Assembly: GCF_037975245.1 (NCBI RefSeq)
Contig: NC_092571.1
Span: forward strand, 12,279,917 to 12,343,916
DNA: 64,000 nucleotides
Direction: 5' to 3'
From: Apostichopus japonicus
Taxonomy: Eukaryota > Echinodermata > Holothuroidea > Aspidochirotida > Stichopodidae
Shown: positions 35,735-64,000 of the stretch, piece after piece
Numbering within the stretch: the stretch's first letter is position 1
Layout of the letters: each line of letters starts with the position of its first letter
The notes under the pieces: model-generated
Told to the model about the DNA's origin: nothing
Databases searched by the model: none
Seen by the model: the letters and a program-made list of their open reading frames with translations, nothing else
Program-made: the position numbers and the translations under genes

Positions 35735-36119
35735 TTAAAGGGAGTGAAGACTCGCGCACAAAGAAACGTCTGATGCCGGTAATCTGACCTAGTTTCGAAT
35801 GAGGTGTAACAGAAGTGTTAGACACCAGAAAATGCACACAAGGCTTGCTACCGTCGGTAATTAGACACTAGTGTACAGTCAATACATACAGCTACGGTCA
35901 ATACCCACAACACAGTGTACATTGCAGCGATGGACATCTTAGCAGGGAGTTGTTATGGAACTCCCTGATCTCAGTTCCAGATAAAAGATAACAAAGTATC
36001 ACGTTTCATTAGTGTCTGCATTTTGTAGCGACAAGAAGAAAACTTCCCTTGCAAGCTACGGAAAGTTAACTTTTTCAGAGGGCGGCACGCGGTTTGGCGC
36101 GAGTCTTCAATGCCTTTAA
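35735..36119. mobile_element. TTAA-flanked MITE, copy 2
   Basis: Same element as 421-803, in the same orientation, with TTAA at 35735-35738 and 36116-36119 and terminal repeats TTAAAGGGAGTGAAGACTCG and CGAGTCTTCAATGCCTTTAA. The internal hairpin CAGGGAGTT/AACTCCCTG lies near 35943-35967. It differs from copy 1 by substitutions, an absent CACCATCGATCC block and an extra block of roughly 20 bp (TACATACAGCTACGGTCAA). Confidence 0.85.
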
Positions 36120-36439
36120 CACGACACGTGGCCTGACTGTACCTCAAGATGTGCGTTAATGTCAAACAGAGGAAACATTATCAAAGCTAAATCATCTTAG
36201 TTTATCGAGTTGCTAAAAGAAAGTCCAACCACGGCATCAGGATGTGTTAGAAATTCGTTTGAAGAAAATCTCGAACAAGCAGGAGGTTTGAGGGGGGGGG
36301 GGGGGGGTTAAGTCACTTTAAGATTACTATCTCAGAGCCACGTGCTTCTCCTTTTGTATATTTAAAGTAGCAAATACTTTTAGAGATTTGTATTTGATAA
36401 AACGATGAAGTTAAGATTATTTCATATGGGAACTGTTTT
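36120..36439. other. Intergenic with a long G-run
   Basis: A G-run occupies 36292-36307. Nothing else is recognised. Confidence 0.5.
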
Positions 36440-36640
36440 CGGATGCAGAATGTTAGGAGTTAAAATTCCCCCTCACCACCCCAGTATCCAGCTATAACAA
36501 CACACGTGTGCAAAATGGCAGTAAAGCTGACATAATAACTTTCAAAATATGGCATCTTCGCAAAGCGGAACAAGACTTTTCTTAGCAGTTTCGGGAATAT
36601 ACGTTCTTCACAAATAGCACATACGTAAGCAAAAGAGGAA
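36440..36640. repeat. Dispersed repeat family A, copy 3
   Basis: GTGCAAAATGGCAG, AAGCGGAACAAGAC, TTTTCTTAGCAGTTTCGGGA and GTTCTTCACAAATAG match copies 1 and 2 in order. Confidence 0.55.
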
Positions 36641-37739
36641 GAAATCTTTTGGTTTTCTCATCATATTAGACAAAGCTACTACGTATTTCAGTTGACCCCC
36701 CCCCCTCCCACCCCTCACGAAAAAAAACTAAAACGTATTTCAAAGTTTAAAGAAAAAAGTATAAAGGGAAAAAAGAGATGATATGAGATGCAAGAGACAT
36801 GGTCGAAAAAGTACGAAAATTGGGGCCCAGCAGGGTTCTCTAATTTAATCTATTAAGCCTACCTCGAGGCCGTGAAAATTATTCATAGAAGCTCTAACCT
36901 TCGGTTCCCTATATCTAAACGGCCTATGTGCGTTAAAAATAAATTTATAAAATATTGAAGGATGAACTATAGGAAATTCAACCAGTGGGATTCACAGAAA
37001 CGCGGATATTGTTAAGAATAACAGACAAACAAAAAACAACAATAACATAGAGATGAAAAAAAAGAGTAGGCGTACCACCCAATTATCCACATGGCCGCTG
37101 CAGCGCAAAAATCCTCTTACGAAGGTCAAACTGCCGAAGGAAATGCGTTATTCTTTTGGTCAGTGGAAATGCACTTTCAACGAATATACCCTTAAAGTTA
37201 TGCAAAACTATGATGATAAAGTGGGCGTATACTTATCTTCTAATGAATATTCATTTTTAATTCAAGTGGCAAGTGGAAAGGTAGGGAAGTTCACGTCATG
37301 AAAGACAGGACACACCTAACACACCGCGACAACCAAGCACTCTAAAGAAATGAGCAAATAATTGACCACACTCTGGGTACGTCTGTACTGACCCCAACCA
37401 ACATTGGGTAAAGTTTTTTGCACACACAAAAGTGAAATGCGGACAATATTGACAATATATCACTTTTGGCATTCACGTTGGTTAAACTGTGGGTAATTAT
37501 ACTTGTCTTCGAGCAAATAAATCACATTACCCTTGTGTTTCGTTGGATAATTCGGTTACCCAGTATTAGGTAACATATTTGCTCAACTTTTGTACAATGT
37601 TTATTCTTTACTTTCCTTTTATAAGTAACTCAAATTGCATCACACATTACTGGGTAAAGTCATATCTTTCAAATACAGCTTAAATTACTAAATGACCTCA
37701 TTACAAAATTTCACTTTTATTTTAATATATATATCTCAT
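36641..37739. other. Intergenic
   Basis: A C-run lies at 36695-36705. A segment at 37370-37650 is rich in GGGTAA and TTACCC words in both orientations and may be a degenerate MITE. The 82-codon frame at 37053-37301 is unassigned. Confidence 0.45.
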
Positions 37740-38715
37740 GGCTAACAAGTTCAAAACACCCACATGAGCCTCACATAAGTCACATTCCTCATATCACTTA
37801 AGTAACCGACTCACATTATTCAAACCGCTTTTGTCATTCGCATTTTCTACGTAATTCCTATAACTCATATACCTCTTATCATTCATATCACTAACAGGTT
37901 CACACCACTTACATGAGTCTCACATAAGTCACATCACTAACAGGTTCAAATCACTCACATGAGTCTCACATAAGTCACATCCCTCATATTACTTAAGTAA
38001 TCGACTCACATAACTCACATCACGTCCGGCTTTCACATTTTCTATCCGTAATTCCTATGATCCACGTACCCATTATCATTTATATCACTAAAACAGGTTC
38101 ACATCACTCACATGAGTCTCACATAAGTCACATCACTAACAGGTTCACATCGCTCACATGAACAATATTCACATAATTAACATCGGTCATGTACCTCCCT
38201 CATAGAACTGAAGTAAATCACATCACTCACATCACCCTTCGTGATTCACATTGTCACATAATTCATATCACTCACATAACTGACATGACTCTCATGTCTC
38301 ACGTGATTCACATCGATTATGTCACTCATATAATCTACATAGGAAATCACATACCTCTCGTCACTCACATGTTTATCACTCACATACCTGACATGTCTCA
38401 CATGTGTCTAACGGTGATTCACATCGCTCATGTCAGTCATATAGGAAATCACATACCTCTCGTCACTCACATGTTTCACACAATTCACATCACTCATATA
38501 ACTGAAGTAACTCACATCACCCTTCGTGATTCACATTGTTACATAATTCATATCACTCACATGCCTGACATGACTCACATGTGTCTCACTGTGATTCACA
38601 TCGCTCATGTCATTCATATAACCTATAGGAAATCACATACCTCTCGTCACTCACATGTTTCACACAATTCACATCACTCACATAAGTAAATCACATAGCT
38701 CACATCACCTTCGTC
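37740..38715. repeat. Degenerate CACAT-rich satellite with about 290-bp higher-order unit
   Basis: Short words ATCACTCACAT, GAGTCTCACATAAGTCACAT and GTGATTCACAT recur every 10-40 bp. A longer block containing CACCCTTCGTGATTCACATT, TAATTCATATCACTCACAT and GGAAATCACATACCTCTCGT occurs at about 38235-38380 and again about 290 bp later at 38515-38665. The 166-codon His/Thr/Ile-rich frame (38189-38689) follows the repeat and is not a gene. Confidence 0.9.
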
Positions 38716-40592
38716 ATTCACATTGCTCTGCTATGCTTTGGGACCTGCCCACACAAACCCTTAGTAGAGCCCTGCGTCCCCTTGATGGCTCTCTGCACCC
38801 TAACCAATGAAAGTTTACACCCCGCACTCCTTTCAGAAACAGAAAAAAAGACAACATTATTCACTCCTGGCGTGCTTACACTGATGCAAAGTTACGATCA
38901 AAGTCGACATGCAATAATAACCGTAATTTGAACTTTGTTTTGAAGTGCTACATGGTCTTATCTCACCAATAAAGAAGGCGCCAATATTTGTTCCTTGAAA
39001 TGGACGTCTCATTCACAGAATTGGTCACAGACACTTGTAATGTGTTTATGTGTCCATACACATTAGTTTTGCGATGTTGATAAATGTAACAGTGTTTAAC
39101 TATTCATTTCCTTTCATATTAAGAGGATAAAAAATAGGCATTTTTGTATGCAAAGTGAAAAACAATTTTTTTTCTACAAAAGTTTGCGTTTAAATGTCAG
39201 AAAATAACTTCAAAGAGTTTTTGAAGTCAAGAAATGTGATCTTATAACAAATTTTCTCACGTGCATAGCGACCACATACGATAGTAGGCCTATAAGAAGT
39301 TCATGTTGGTGGAAATCTGCAATTTGAAACTGTACTCCTGCAACTTAATACTTTAAACTAGGTCAACTTCTTAGGTTCATTTACTATCTTTTGAAGAGTA
39401 TATCACGTCAGGAAAAAAATAAACATAATTTCTGTTTTTTTTTCTCGTATTTCTTATGCACAGTGCAATGAATTACGCATATCATTTCTACAACTCCGGG
39501 CTAAATTCTTAACCGGAAAAACTCCCTTATCTTTGTCACTGTAACGTTATACTCAGACACTTAACTTGAAAATCTAATCTCGAATCGAATTTCTTAAGTA
39601 TTCCCCCCCCCCCCCTAAGAAAAGTTCCCTTTTTTTTTGCTTTGCTTTAAGTCACCAACTAATTTTCTTAATGCATTTAGAAAATTTATATAAAAATCTA
39701 GACGAGTAATTAATTCGTTAGTTTCGAGTGTCACAGTCTCCCTCTGGCTATATGACTGCTTTTTTCTTTAAAAGATTAATTTCAAATATTTCATCTTGTT
39801 ATTTATTATCGGTATTCCGTAAGCTAACTATCTGTGATGTACAGTTATCTTACAAAAAAATAAAACATGATATATGTGAGTCCATCCAGCGTGTTTTACT
39901 AAAACGTACATTGAAATTGAAAGCGAACTCACCGAACATTAAGTTACTTTCTAATGAAGTCCAGGAAAGAAAAAGTTGTTTTAAAAATTTATAAAGTTTA
40001 CCTTCGGGTTCATTGATATTTATTGTCAACATTTCAGGATTCCACGAATACATACATGCGCACAAGCGAAATTGTGTATGTGTTGGGGGGGGGGGGGGGT
40101 GGTGGAGGGGGGTGTTAACACGAAACATGTCATAACTTCAGCATTATATACGAGTTTCATTCAAATAACGTCTGGAAATTACGAGCTTAATCATACTAAA
40201 AGTCATAATTCTTGGACATCGTTCAAAAAGAGTTTACAACGTTTTCAACATCAACTAACTTCGTAAAAGAATTGTCAAATAGAATTGATAAGCTTCAGAA
40301 ACAGATTTTTGTCCATATATAGTTTTATTATCTGTCCCTCCAATGGAAAAAAAGAATAAGAGATTATTCTATATTGTATAGTTTTAAGTTAGCGGAGCAT
40401 TACACCACGTTCCAACCTATATTGAAAATTGACATAATGAGGTAGACGGATGATGGAGAAAACGCAGAACGCCAGAATCAACCCTGACTATGAATTCACT
40501 TTACAAGTTCTAAGGTTTCATTCATCTTTCGTTCTTTTCCACAGATTTTTTTTTTTAAGACTATCTCGGGTAAATGAGTTAGCTTGTTAAAA
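38716..40592. other. Upstream region of the gene, with a probable 5' UTR exon boundary
   Basis: Homopolymers lie at 39602-39614 (C) and 40085-40099 (G). A TTCTTTTCCACAG acceptor ends at 40544, 48 bases before the first coding ATG. This suggests that the first coding exon begins at 40545 and that a non-coding exon and the promoter lie further upstream, unseen. No TATA box or promoter can be assigned. Confidence 0.45.
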
Positions 40593-57756
<17,164 letters not shown>

Positions 57757-58937
57757 ATATTTCCCATTGTCATGGAGATATACTGACATTTTATATGCAA
57801 GTTATCGCACCGCCACGTCGAGGGAATGCAATTGACAACCTGTTTACGGTAAACGGTATGCCTATCGGAACGATAGCAACTAACCGACATCGTCAAATCG
57901 GTATTTTCTAGGAAGTCATCGTTAAAACTTCACGGCATCCGAAAATGCATCCAAATTAGAGGATAATTATTGTTATTGTTACTATTATCAACGCAACAGA
58001 AAGCACGTCAAAAGGGTTAACTGTAGCCGACATAAAACTTGGAAAATACTTTGTGAAAGATGAGAATACCATGATTTATGTCTAATTTTTTTAACCTTTC
58101 ATCCCACATTTGACCGAGAATCATATACTAAATTTGAGATATCGTCATTTCCCAAGGGAGAAATGACTGGCCACTGGAAATGTATTGTGAGACGAAAGAT
58201 AAAAGAACACAAATACCCCTAGAGATATCGAAAAATGACCATAAATGATAACTTCTGCAATTTCCTCTAATGGAAATGGGCGTCGAGGAATTAATAATTT
58301 AATATCAAAAAGGTTAACCTTTTGAAATAACTTGAAGGAAAATATCACAAGTAAAACCAAAATTCATCCTATAGAGCCACAGGGGGGCATTATCAATAAT
58401 AAAAAGGAAAAACGAAAGTACAATGGAAGCTTTCACTAGCTTACTCACCCGTCAAAGAACTTTACATTTTAATGAGAAAATCTTCGTCAGAAGTCATTTT
58501 TTCTTCTTCTTCTTCTTTGTAAATAAAATAAACATCCGTATTAAATTGTTGGTCTTGGCTTTGTAGTTTTTTCTGCAAATTCGTCCTGGAAATCATTGCA
58601 CATATAACAATAAAAAACGAGTTTTTGTGTGTGTGTTTCACTTGAAGAGTTTTACCATCATACCATAATCCCATCGCAAATTAAAATGTTTACCTTCTAG
58701 TGACAGAATGACGTCACATAATTGACAAAATACATGAATAGTAGCCCCTGCTATGTGTCCAGCTCATTGCTACTAAACATCAATAATTGGATATCCTCCG
58801 CGTAATACAACAGCATTTTCTTTTGCTGTTCATATATACCTATTGCTAGCCCCGTAGGCAGGCCGAGGCACAATGCGCGGAACCCCCCTCCCCCACCTGC
58901 AGGCCATCGAACCCCCCCCCCCCCCCGCCATCATCAT
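57757..58937. other. 3' flank of the gene
   Basis: Probable 3' UTR then intergenic; a boundary cannot be set. C-runs lie at 58884-58926. Confidence 0.45.
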
Positions 58938-59288
58938 GTGTCCAAACTCTTCACAAGTTATAGGACACGAGTATTATGCCTCTCCATAAATTGTTGGCGA
59001 CCTTCAGAATTCCTCGCTACAGACCTGCCTATAGCGCACATCTCAATCGTAATGGATGCATACTTGATATTGGGTTTAATAAATAACCCTTCATGTTTTA
59101 AATGGCCAAAGAACTTACCCTCTGATGTCCCCACAATGGTCTCTCATGCTTTTGGAACCAAGGCCTGTCAAAGCCCCATCGACTGTAGCACAACGTTCAT
59201 GAAAATATCAGCGACAACATGTGCTGATAATGGGCCTTCTCACTGTGCGCCCACAGCGAGGCACGCCGACCACGCTATGGCACAATGA
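58938..59288 (+). other. Unassigned 116-codon open frame
   Basis: It is Cys/His/Ala/Pro-rich with no recognised family. The opposite strand also reads long stretches interrupted by stops (SEGKFFGHLKHEGLFIKPN and neighbours), so this may be a decayed transposon ORF read backwards. Not called as a gene. Confidence 0.15.
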
Positions 59289-60099
59289 AACCGGATGAAC
59301 ATAACTTGTTAATCGTGGTAGCAAACGGCAAAGAGCAATTATTCAGGATGGATTAAAAATTCATCTAAAATTCCACCCTTATATCAACTAACTTGATACA
59401 TTCCACATGGAGATAAACATCTCCCCCATCTTTTCAGATCGGCGAGACTATATAACCTACGAACAATGTCCTTTTTGTTAAAGAGATTTAGTCTGGGCGG
59501 ACTCTTTTACTTTGTTAGCAAATATACTGTCGGCCGGACACTTTCTACAGTCGGGGAAAACTATACTGCTCCATGGCGGTTTTATAAGTTGGCCGTGGTT
59601 ATTACTTCATTGTTTGAATTGTCGCAGTATTTTATATTACGTTTGTTAATAAAAGTTACTATGCGCAAACAATCATAAAAATTGCGCTGTACAGATGCTG
59701 AGTTGGAGAAAGGCCTACGTGACTTTTCAAACTGCTTGTTGAATTGCGTAGGCGCGTACGAAAAGAGATCTCGCACGTTTTTCCACGATTAGCTTGGGAC
59801 TTTGTTTGACAGAGGTGTACCTTTCTCCCATTTTTGAAAGGATAAGAAAGTGATTTTTTAATGTCAAATTAGTATACACGTGATAGACGCCTACGTTATC
59901 CTATATTTACAAACCGCACATTCCAACTTTAAGTTCATCCAGTGTGTATCTTTCCAAATTCTTCTTCCCTTGGTTTTATAACGGACATTTTAACTTGACT
60001 TCAGGCTGAATTTGAGGCTGAATAAGTTAAAATCCATGAAAAAATGGAATCATATAAGTGTAAGACATCTTTCTATACCTAATCCAGTTTCCAATATAT
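59289..60099. other. Intergenic, nothing recognised
   Basis: A 70-codon frame at 59466-59678 has no family features. Confidence 0.5.
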
Positions 60100-60500
60100 T
60101 CATCTTAAAAATATGCCAAATCTCTGGAAAGCGCCTTTAAGACTTAAAATTGATGATTATTGTAATTAATGTTAATACATGGTTTTTAACATTCTAATAA
60201 CTCAACCAAAACGTGTTTTTTTTTTCATATAACAGTCGGCACTCTTGGATGACATGCAACACCAATTGTCAATGACAAATTTTGCCATGCATTGTAAACA
60301 TTTCAACTGAATCAATAAAAGAAGTCTTGTTTTTCCATTGAGATACATCTGATGATCCGACCGAATAGTCTGTGAATTAGACTTCATAGTCCAGTCACTT
60401 TAACTGATGGACCGCTGATGTTTAAAGGGTCATTTCTCAAAAATTAAAAAAACAATGTTAAAGAAATAAAACCTGCAGTTGGACTGATAGCTGTGCGTTT
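60100..60500. repeat. Dispersed repeat family B, copy 2
   Basis: AAATCTCTGGAA..CCTTTAA, ATTGATGATT, AATAACTCAACCAAAACGTG, CTTGGATGACATG, CATTGTAAACAT and CATTTCTCAAAAATT follow the order seen at 13874-14310, without the triplication. Confidence 0.65.
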
Positions 60501-61754
60501 TAGCAGTCGACAACATGTTACAATTATTGTATGTTCTTTAAATGACGTATAACAATTCACAACCATAGGCGTAGGGATCACACACATAGGGACAGGACTT
60601 TGATGAAATCCCCCCTCTACTACTTCATTTCATTCATTCGGGCACTCATGTCCAATTTGAAGAGTGCAAAGAAGAAATCCTCCCTCCCTCCTTCACCCAC
60701 CCCCTTAACAACTATTCTTTAAGGGTTTTTTTTTAATTTTATTTTTTAAATTTTTACCACGCTTGGTATCTTTTGTGGTAACATTCTTGTGCCAATTCGA
60801 ACATATTTGAATACAATAAGGTCAAAAACCTTTTTCTATTCTTAAAAGTTACCTAGGCAACATGCGTCTACACATTGCAAACTGTTATCGATACTCACGG
60901 CATACATACTCAACTATTCATAATATGACGTAAATAATTTATCGCTTCCTACTTTCTTTCGCCATCCTCCAAAATAATAGTAATAATTATAACAACAACA
61001 ACACTAAAAACTAACAAAAAACATGATGCTAATAGCACATCTCCTCTGTATCTTGGGGGACTTTTCTACCACGGCATAGTTGCACCAAACTAAATGTAGC
61101 TAACCTATACTAAATGGAAATCACTTCACTGTTCATTTGTACGTTATTGTAGTTTCAGTAATTTAATATGAAAAATTGATATAAGAGAAAATAAAGCGTG
61201 TCGATATGTCTACATCCTAATATCACTGGTGTTCTATTTATTATTGTACTGGAATAGGAAACTGAAACGCCCTACGACCCGCCCCCTTCCAATACAACCC
61301 CACCCCTTTCCACACTGTCTGCCATTATTCTATGCGGGGGTTTTCGTCAACTGTTGGGGTACGAAGAGGGTTAGGTATTGTCTCACTAAATCATCCACTT
61401 TCTTTTAAGGATCATCGCTATTTGACCCCAAATCTTAAGAGAATGTTAAAATTAAACAAAACTTTTGGGGGACTTGTTTGCAAAGAATTCTCGTACATCG
61501 AGAGTCCCGTTTATAAAATGTCTTAGCGTCCCCGAGTCACCCTGCAGCAGTCATATATATGCTAGTAAATCAAATTGTGGTCACTCGTGTTCAAAATCAA
61601 ACTTTTACACTGTCATGCCTCCCCCTCCCCTCCCCTTTCGACACCCTTCTCAGTATATGGACCCCAAAAATAAACACGATTCTACCAAAGAGAACAGCTC
61701 CTTTCCTAATGGTAGTTGTGTGGCAAATGGTGTAACAAACATCATGTTGATGTG
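60501..61754. other. Intergenic, nothing recognised
   Basis: Two overlapping frames at 61332-61764 have no family features. Confidence 0.5.
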
Positions 61755-61876
61755 GGAGAGGTAGGGGTAGGATTGGTGAGGGGTAGGGGTGATGAGGGGT
61801 AGGGGTGGTGAGGGGTAAGGATGGTGAGGGGTAGGGTGGTGAGAGGTAGGGGTGGTGAGGGGTAGGGGTGGTGAGG
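61755..61876. repeat. (GGTAGGGGTGGTGAG)n minisatellite
   Basis: About eight units of 13-15 bp. Pro/His-rich minus-strand frames over it are artefacts. Confidence 0.92.
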
Positions 61877-63107
61877 ATAATAAATACCATTCGATACGTA
61901 TCATTCACCTCTTTGCTACAGATTCTGCTTGCTTCGTGTTGCATCGCCTCTGTTAACCTCAAAAGTTTCAAGTCCTTTAGTGACTCAGAACAAAAAATAA
62001 CTATATCAAAACAGATACATTACCACAAAGTTCACTGAAAAATTTACAAAATGAAAGCAAAATAAATAAATAGAGCAAACAATTATTTTTTAAATATATA
62101 TATATGCCCAAGTTTATTGCATCAAAATAAATATTTCTTCAGCCTAAAAGCATGCCCGATAATCAAGCATTCTAAAATAACATTACAGTTTGTTTTCTTT
62201 TTCTAAAACTATTATAAAATATACACTTTCACATTTACAGTATTAAACCTAATGTGATATAAACTGTACTTCTCATTACAATTCAATTTAACTCACATAG
62301 TCTTAAGGCATGCCTTTAAGATATAATTTAAACTCTTAAAAAAACTTTCTATATACAAAATATCTAAAACTCTGAAGAAATAACAGATCAAGGCCATGAA
62401 ACAATGATTGACACTTCTCTCTCTCTCTCTGACATTTTACAAGTTTCCTTTCCCCCTTAAAATACCATATTTTCCTTCAAATTAATAAACCTTAGATGCA
62501 AACAATGATGATGGCTAAAACTATATTTTGCCAGTATCCGAGGATTTTTTAGTACAATGATTAGTACAATGATCTCAACGATCTCAACGGCAGAAAACTT
62601 TACTCCAGTGTTAGCTACCTGACCTGACCTAGATGAGGGATCGACGGTCGAGGGGGGGGGGGGTGGGGGGCTACACCTTGGATCTGGCTTCTCCGCCCCT
62701 TTGTCAGTTATAGCTCTTCCTACTATTATCATAGCATTACATAGACTTCCATGTTGTGAACTCTGGGTGTTGTAAAAGAACAGAGTCCTACTTGACTAGT
62801 CTGGAACACCCATCCCTTCCCTGTAAAGTTTAGATCCTTGGTGAGGTACAATGAGAGTGCTTTGGTTGTGAGGAGATAGGTGAGGGGTGATGTAAATTTA
62901 CTAAAGCAATAGGGATATTTTGGAGCAGCTTTTTGTATCCTAGATAAGGTATAGTGTGTGTTATATTTGTGAGAGAACAGGTAAAAGTCTGGCATGATGT
63001 AACTTGCTGGAACCATTGAAATGATATTAAAAAAAAACAGCATGCGACCATAACCATTGCGACAGACCCTGGATACCATATTCACTCTACACAGAGAAGG
63101 GAAATAG
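61877..63107. other. Intergenic
   Basis: A G-run lies at 62652-62663. The 118-codon minus frame at 62729-63085 overlaps a diverged relative of the 139-bp repeat to its right and is not supported as a gene. Confidence 0.45.
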
Positions 63108-63383
63108 TGCTGTCATCATGAGGGGAAAAATGAGGTATGCTGTAAATAGCTAAAATAATAGAGGAATATTTATGAAACAACCTTTTAAAGACATTTTAGA
63201 CTGTGTCTCCACACCCTATCAACTCTAGATATGACACCATAAGAGTGCTGACATTGTGATGGGACAGGGTGAGGTATGCTGTAACTATCTGAAGTAATAG
63301 AGGTATATTTATGAAACAACCTTTTACAGACATTTTAGACTGTATCTCCACACCCTATCCACTTTAGATAAGACAGCATGTCC
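63108..63383. repeat. Two tandem units of about 139 bp
   Basis: GTGAGGTATGCTGTAA, AATAGAGG, ATATTTATGAAACAACCTTTTA, AGACATTTTAGACTGT and CTCCACACCCTATC occur twice. A weaker relative (GTGAGGGGTGATGTAAATTT) lies at about 62880-62960. Confidence 0.88.
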
Positions 63384-64000
63384 TTGAGGAATCTGGTGAA
63401 TAAGAAGCACTATGAAATTGTTGATAATAATGAAAATGGGGGTTATAATAATGGAGGACAAAAGGCTGTTGATAAAGTAATACATCCCTAGAAGGTATTA
63501 CCTCCATTCATAAACTAGAGTGAACATATAGATATACAAATAATCTGATCTCTTAAAAACAAATCATAAATTCAGAAAGTTTTAACCATTCCTAAGGGGG
63601 GTAATACATTAAAGCTCCCAGATGAGACGCAGATAAAATATTCTCGCAAAATATCTGTGCAGTCTTATTTTATGAATAAAGTAGGTGTATCATGGTCGGA
63701 ACCCTAAAGGGAGTAGTTGAAAACAGCATCTGATACAAACTCACAATGAGAATGAGAAGACTACAAATTTCGAGATGCATTTATGAGATTTGACATAATG
63801 GAAGTCGAGGCGTAAACATTTTTTTTTACGTTGAAACCGTATCGTTGTTTTTCATGAAACTTTTCTTTTTTATCTTAGCATGTAAAACTTATCCCCAAAA
63901 CAAGAGGTACATAAACTCATGGGAATACATACTTTATTCGGACACAGAGATAAAATCACGCAGATTATGGCAAAATGGATTGCGGTGAGAAATCCAAGAT
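63384..64000. other. Right end of the window, nothing recognised
   Basis: No gene or clear repeat is seen. Confidence 0.5.

Noticed and set aside
62729-63085. 118-codon minus-strand frame
   Set aside because: It overlaps a decayed tandem-repeat relative; no family and no splice support.

Overview
This window looks like an AT-rich, repeat-dense stretch of a metazoan nuclear genome, most likely a marine invertebrate. GT-AG introns, tRNA-derived SINE heads, CR1/L2-type LINE tails, hAT-type MITEs, a U2 snRNA-like fragment and kilobase-scale microsatellites all point that way. An echinoderm, perhaps a sea cucumber, is my guess from general repeat character only. Nothing prokaryotic or viral is seen.

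Only one protein-coding gene can be assembled with confidence. It lies on the + strand in nine coding exons between 40593 and 57756. The phases chain without a break to a 433-residue protein with about eight hydrophobic segments and a basic cytoplasmic-type tail. I cannot name it; it may belong to a metazoan multi-pass membrane family of unknown function (DUF7789-like, from memory and unverified). A CAG acceptor at 40541-40544 suggests a non-coding first exon further upstream.

The left 40 kb is intergenic. It holds a U2-like fragment (1-57), a TTAA-flanked MITE in two copies (421-803 and 35735-36119), a tRNA-derived SINE (3776-4024), a 1.4 kb minisatellite (5632-6995), a hAT-type MITE with terminal inverted repeats and an 8-bp target duplication (7721-8072), and satellites at 9258-9886 and 19545-20600. 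It also holds compound trinucleotide arrays (11021-11661 and 28701-29333), a recent 401-bp tandem duplication (14790-15613), a second tRNA-like SINE head (16698-16790), two decayed LINE tails (27316-27900 minus and 32231-32557 plus), nested hAT-type elements (29434-31322) and a long degenerate satellite (37740-38715). The introns of the gene carry many (TA)n arrays and a young 5'-truncated LINE with an exact 13-bp target duplication. Downstream of 57756 only repeats and unassigned ORFs are seen.

The most interesting signal is a pair of hammerhead-ribozyme-like motifs. One (41975-42020, minus strand, inside intron 2) has all three stems, the CUGAUGA and GAAA core and a UH cleavage position, and sits between roughly 25-bp inverted arms. 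The other (34976-35014, plus strand) has the core with a vestigial stem III formed by a self-complementary ACGU. They resemble the ribozymes of Penelope-like elements and animal retrozymes. A second quantitative oddity is nine by-eye copies of the CRE octamer TGACGTCA, where fewer than one is expected.
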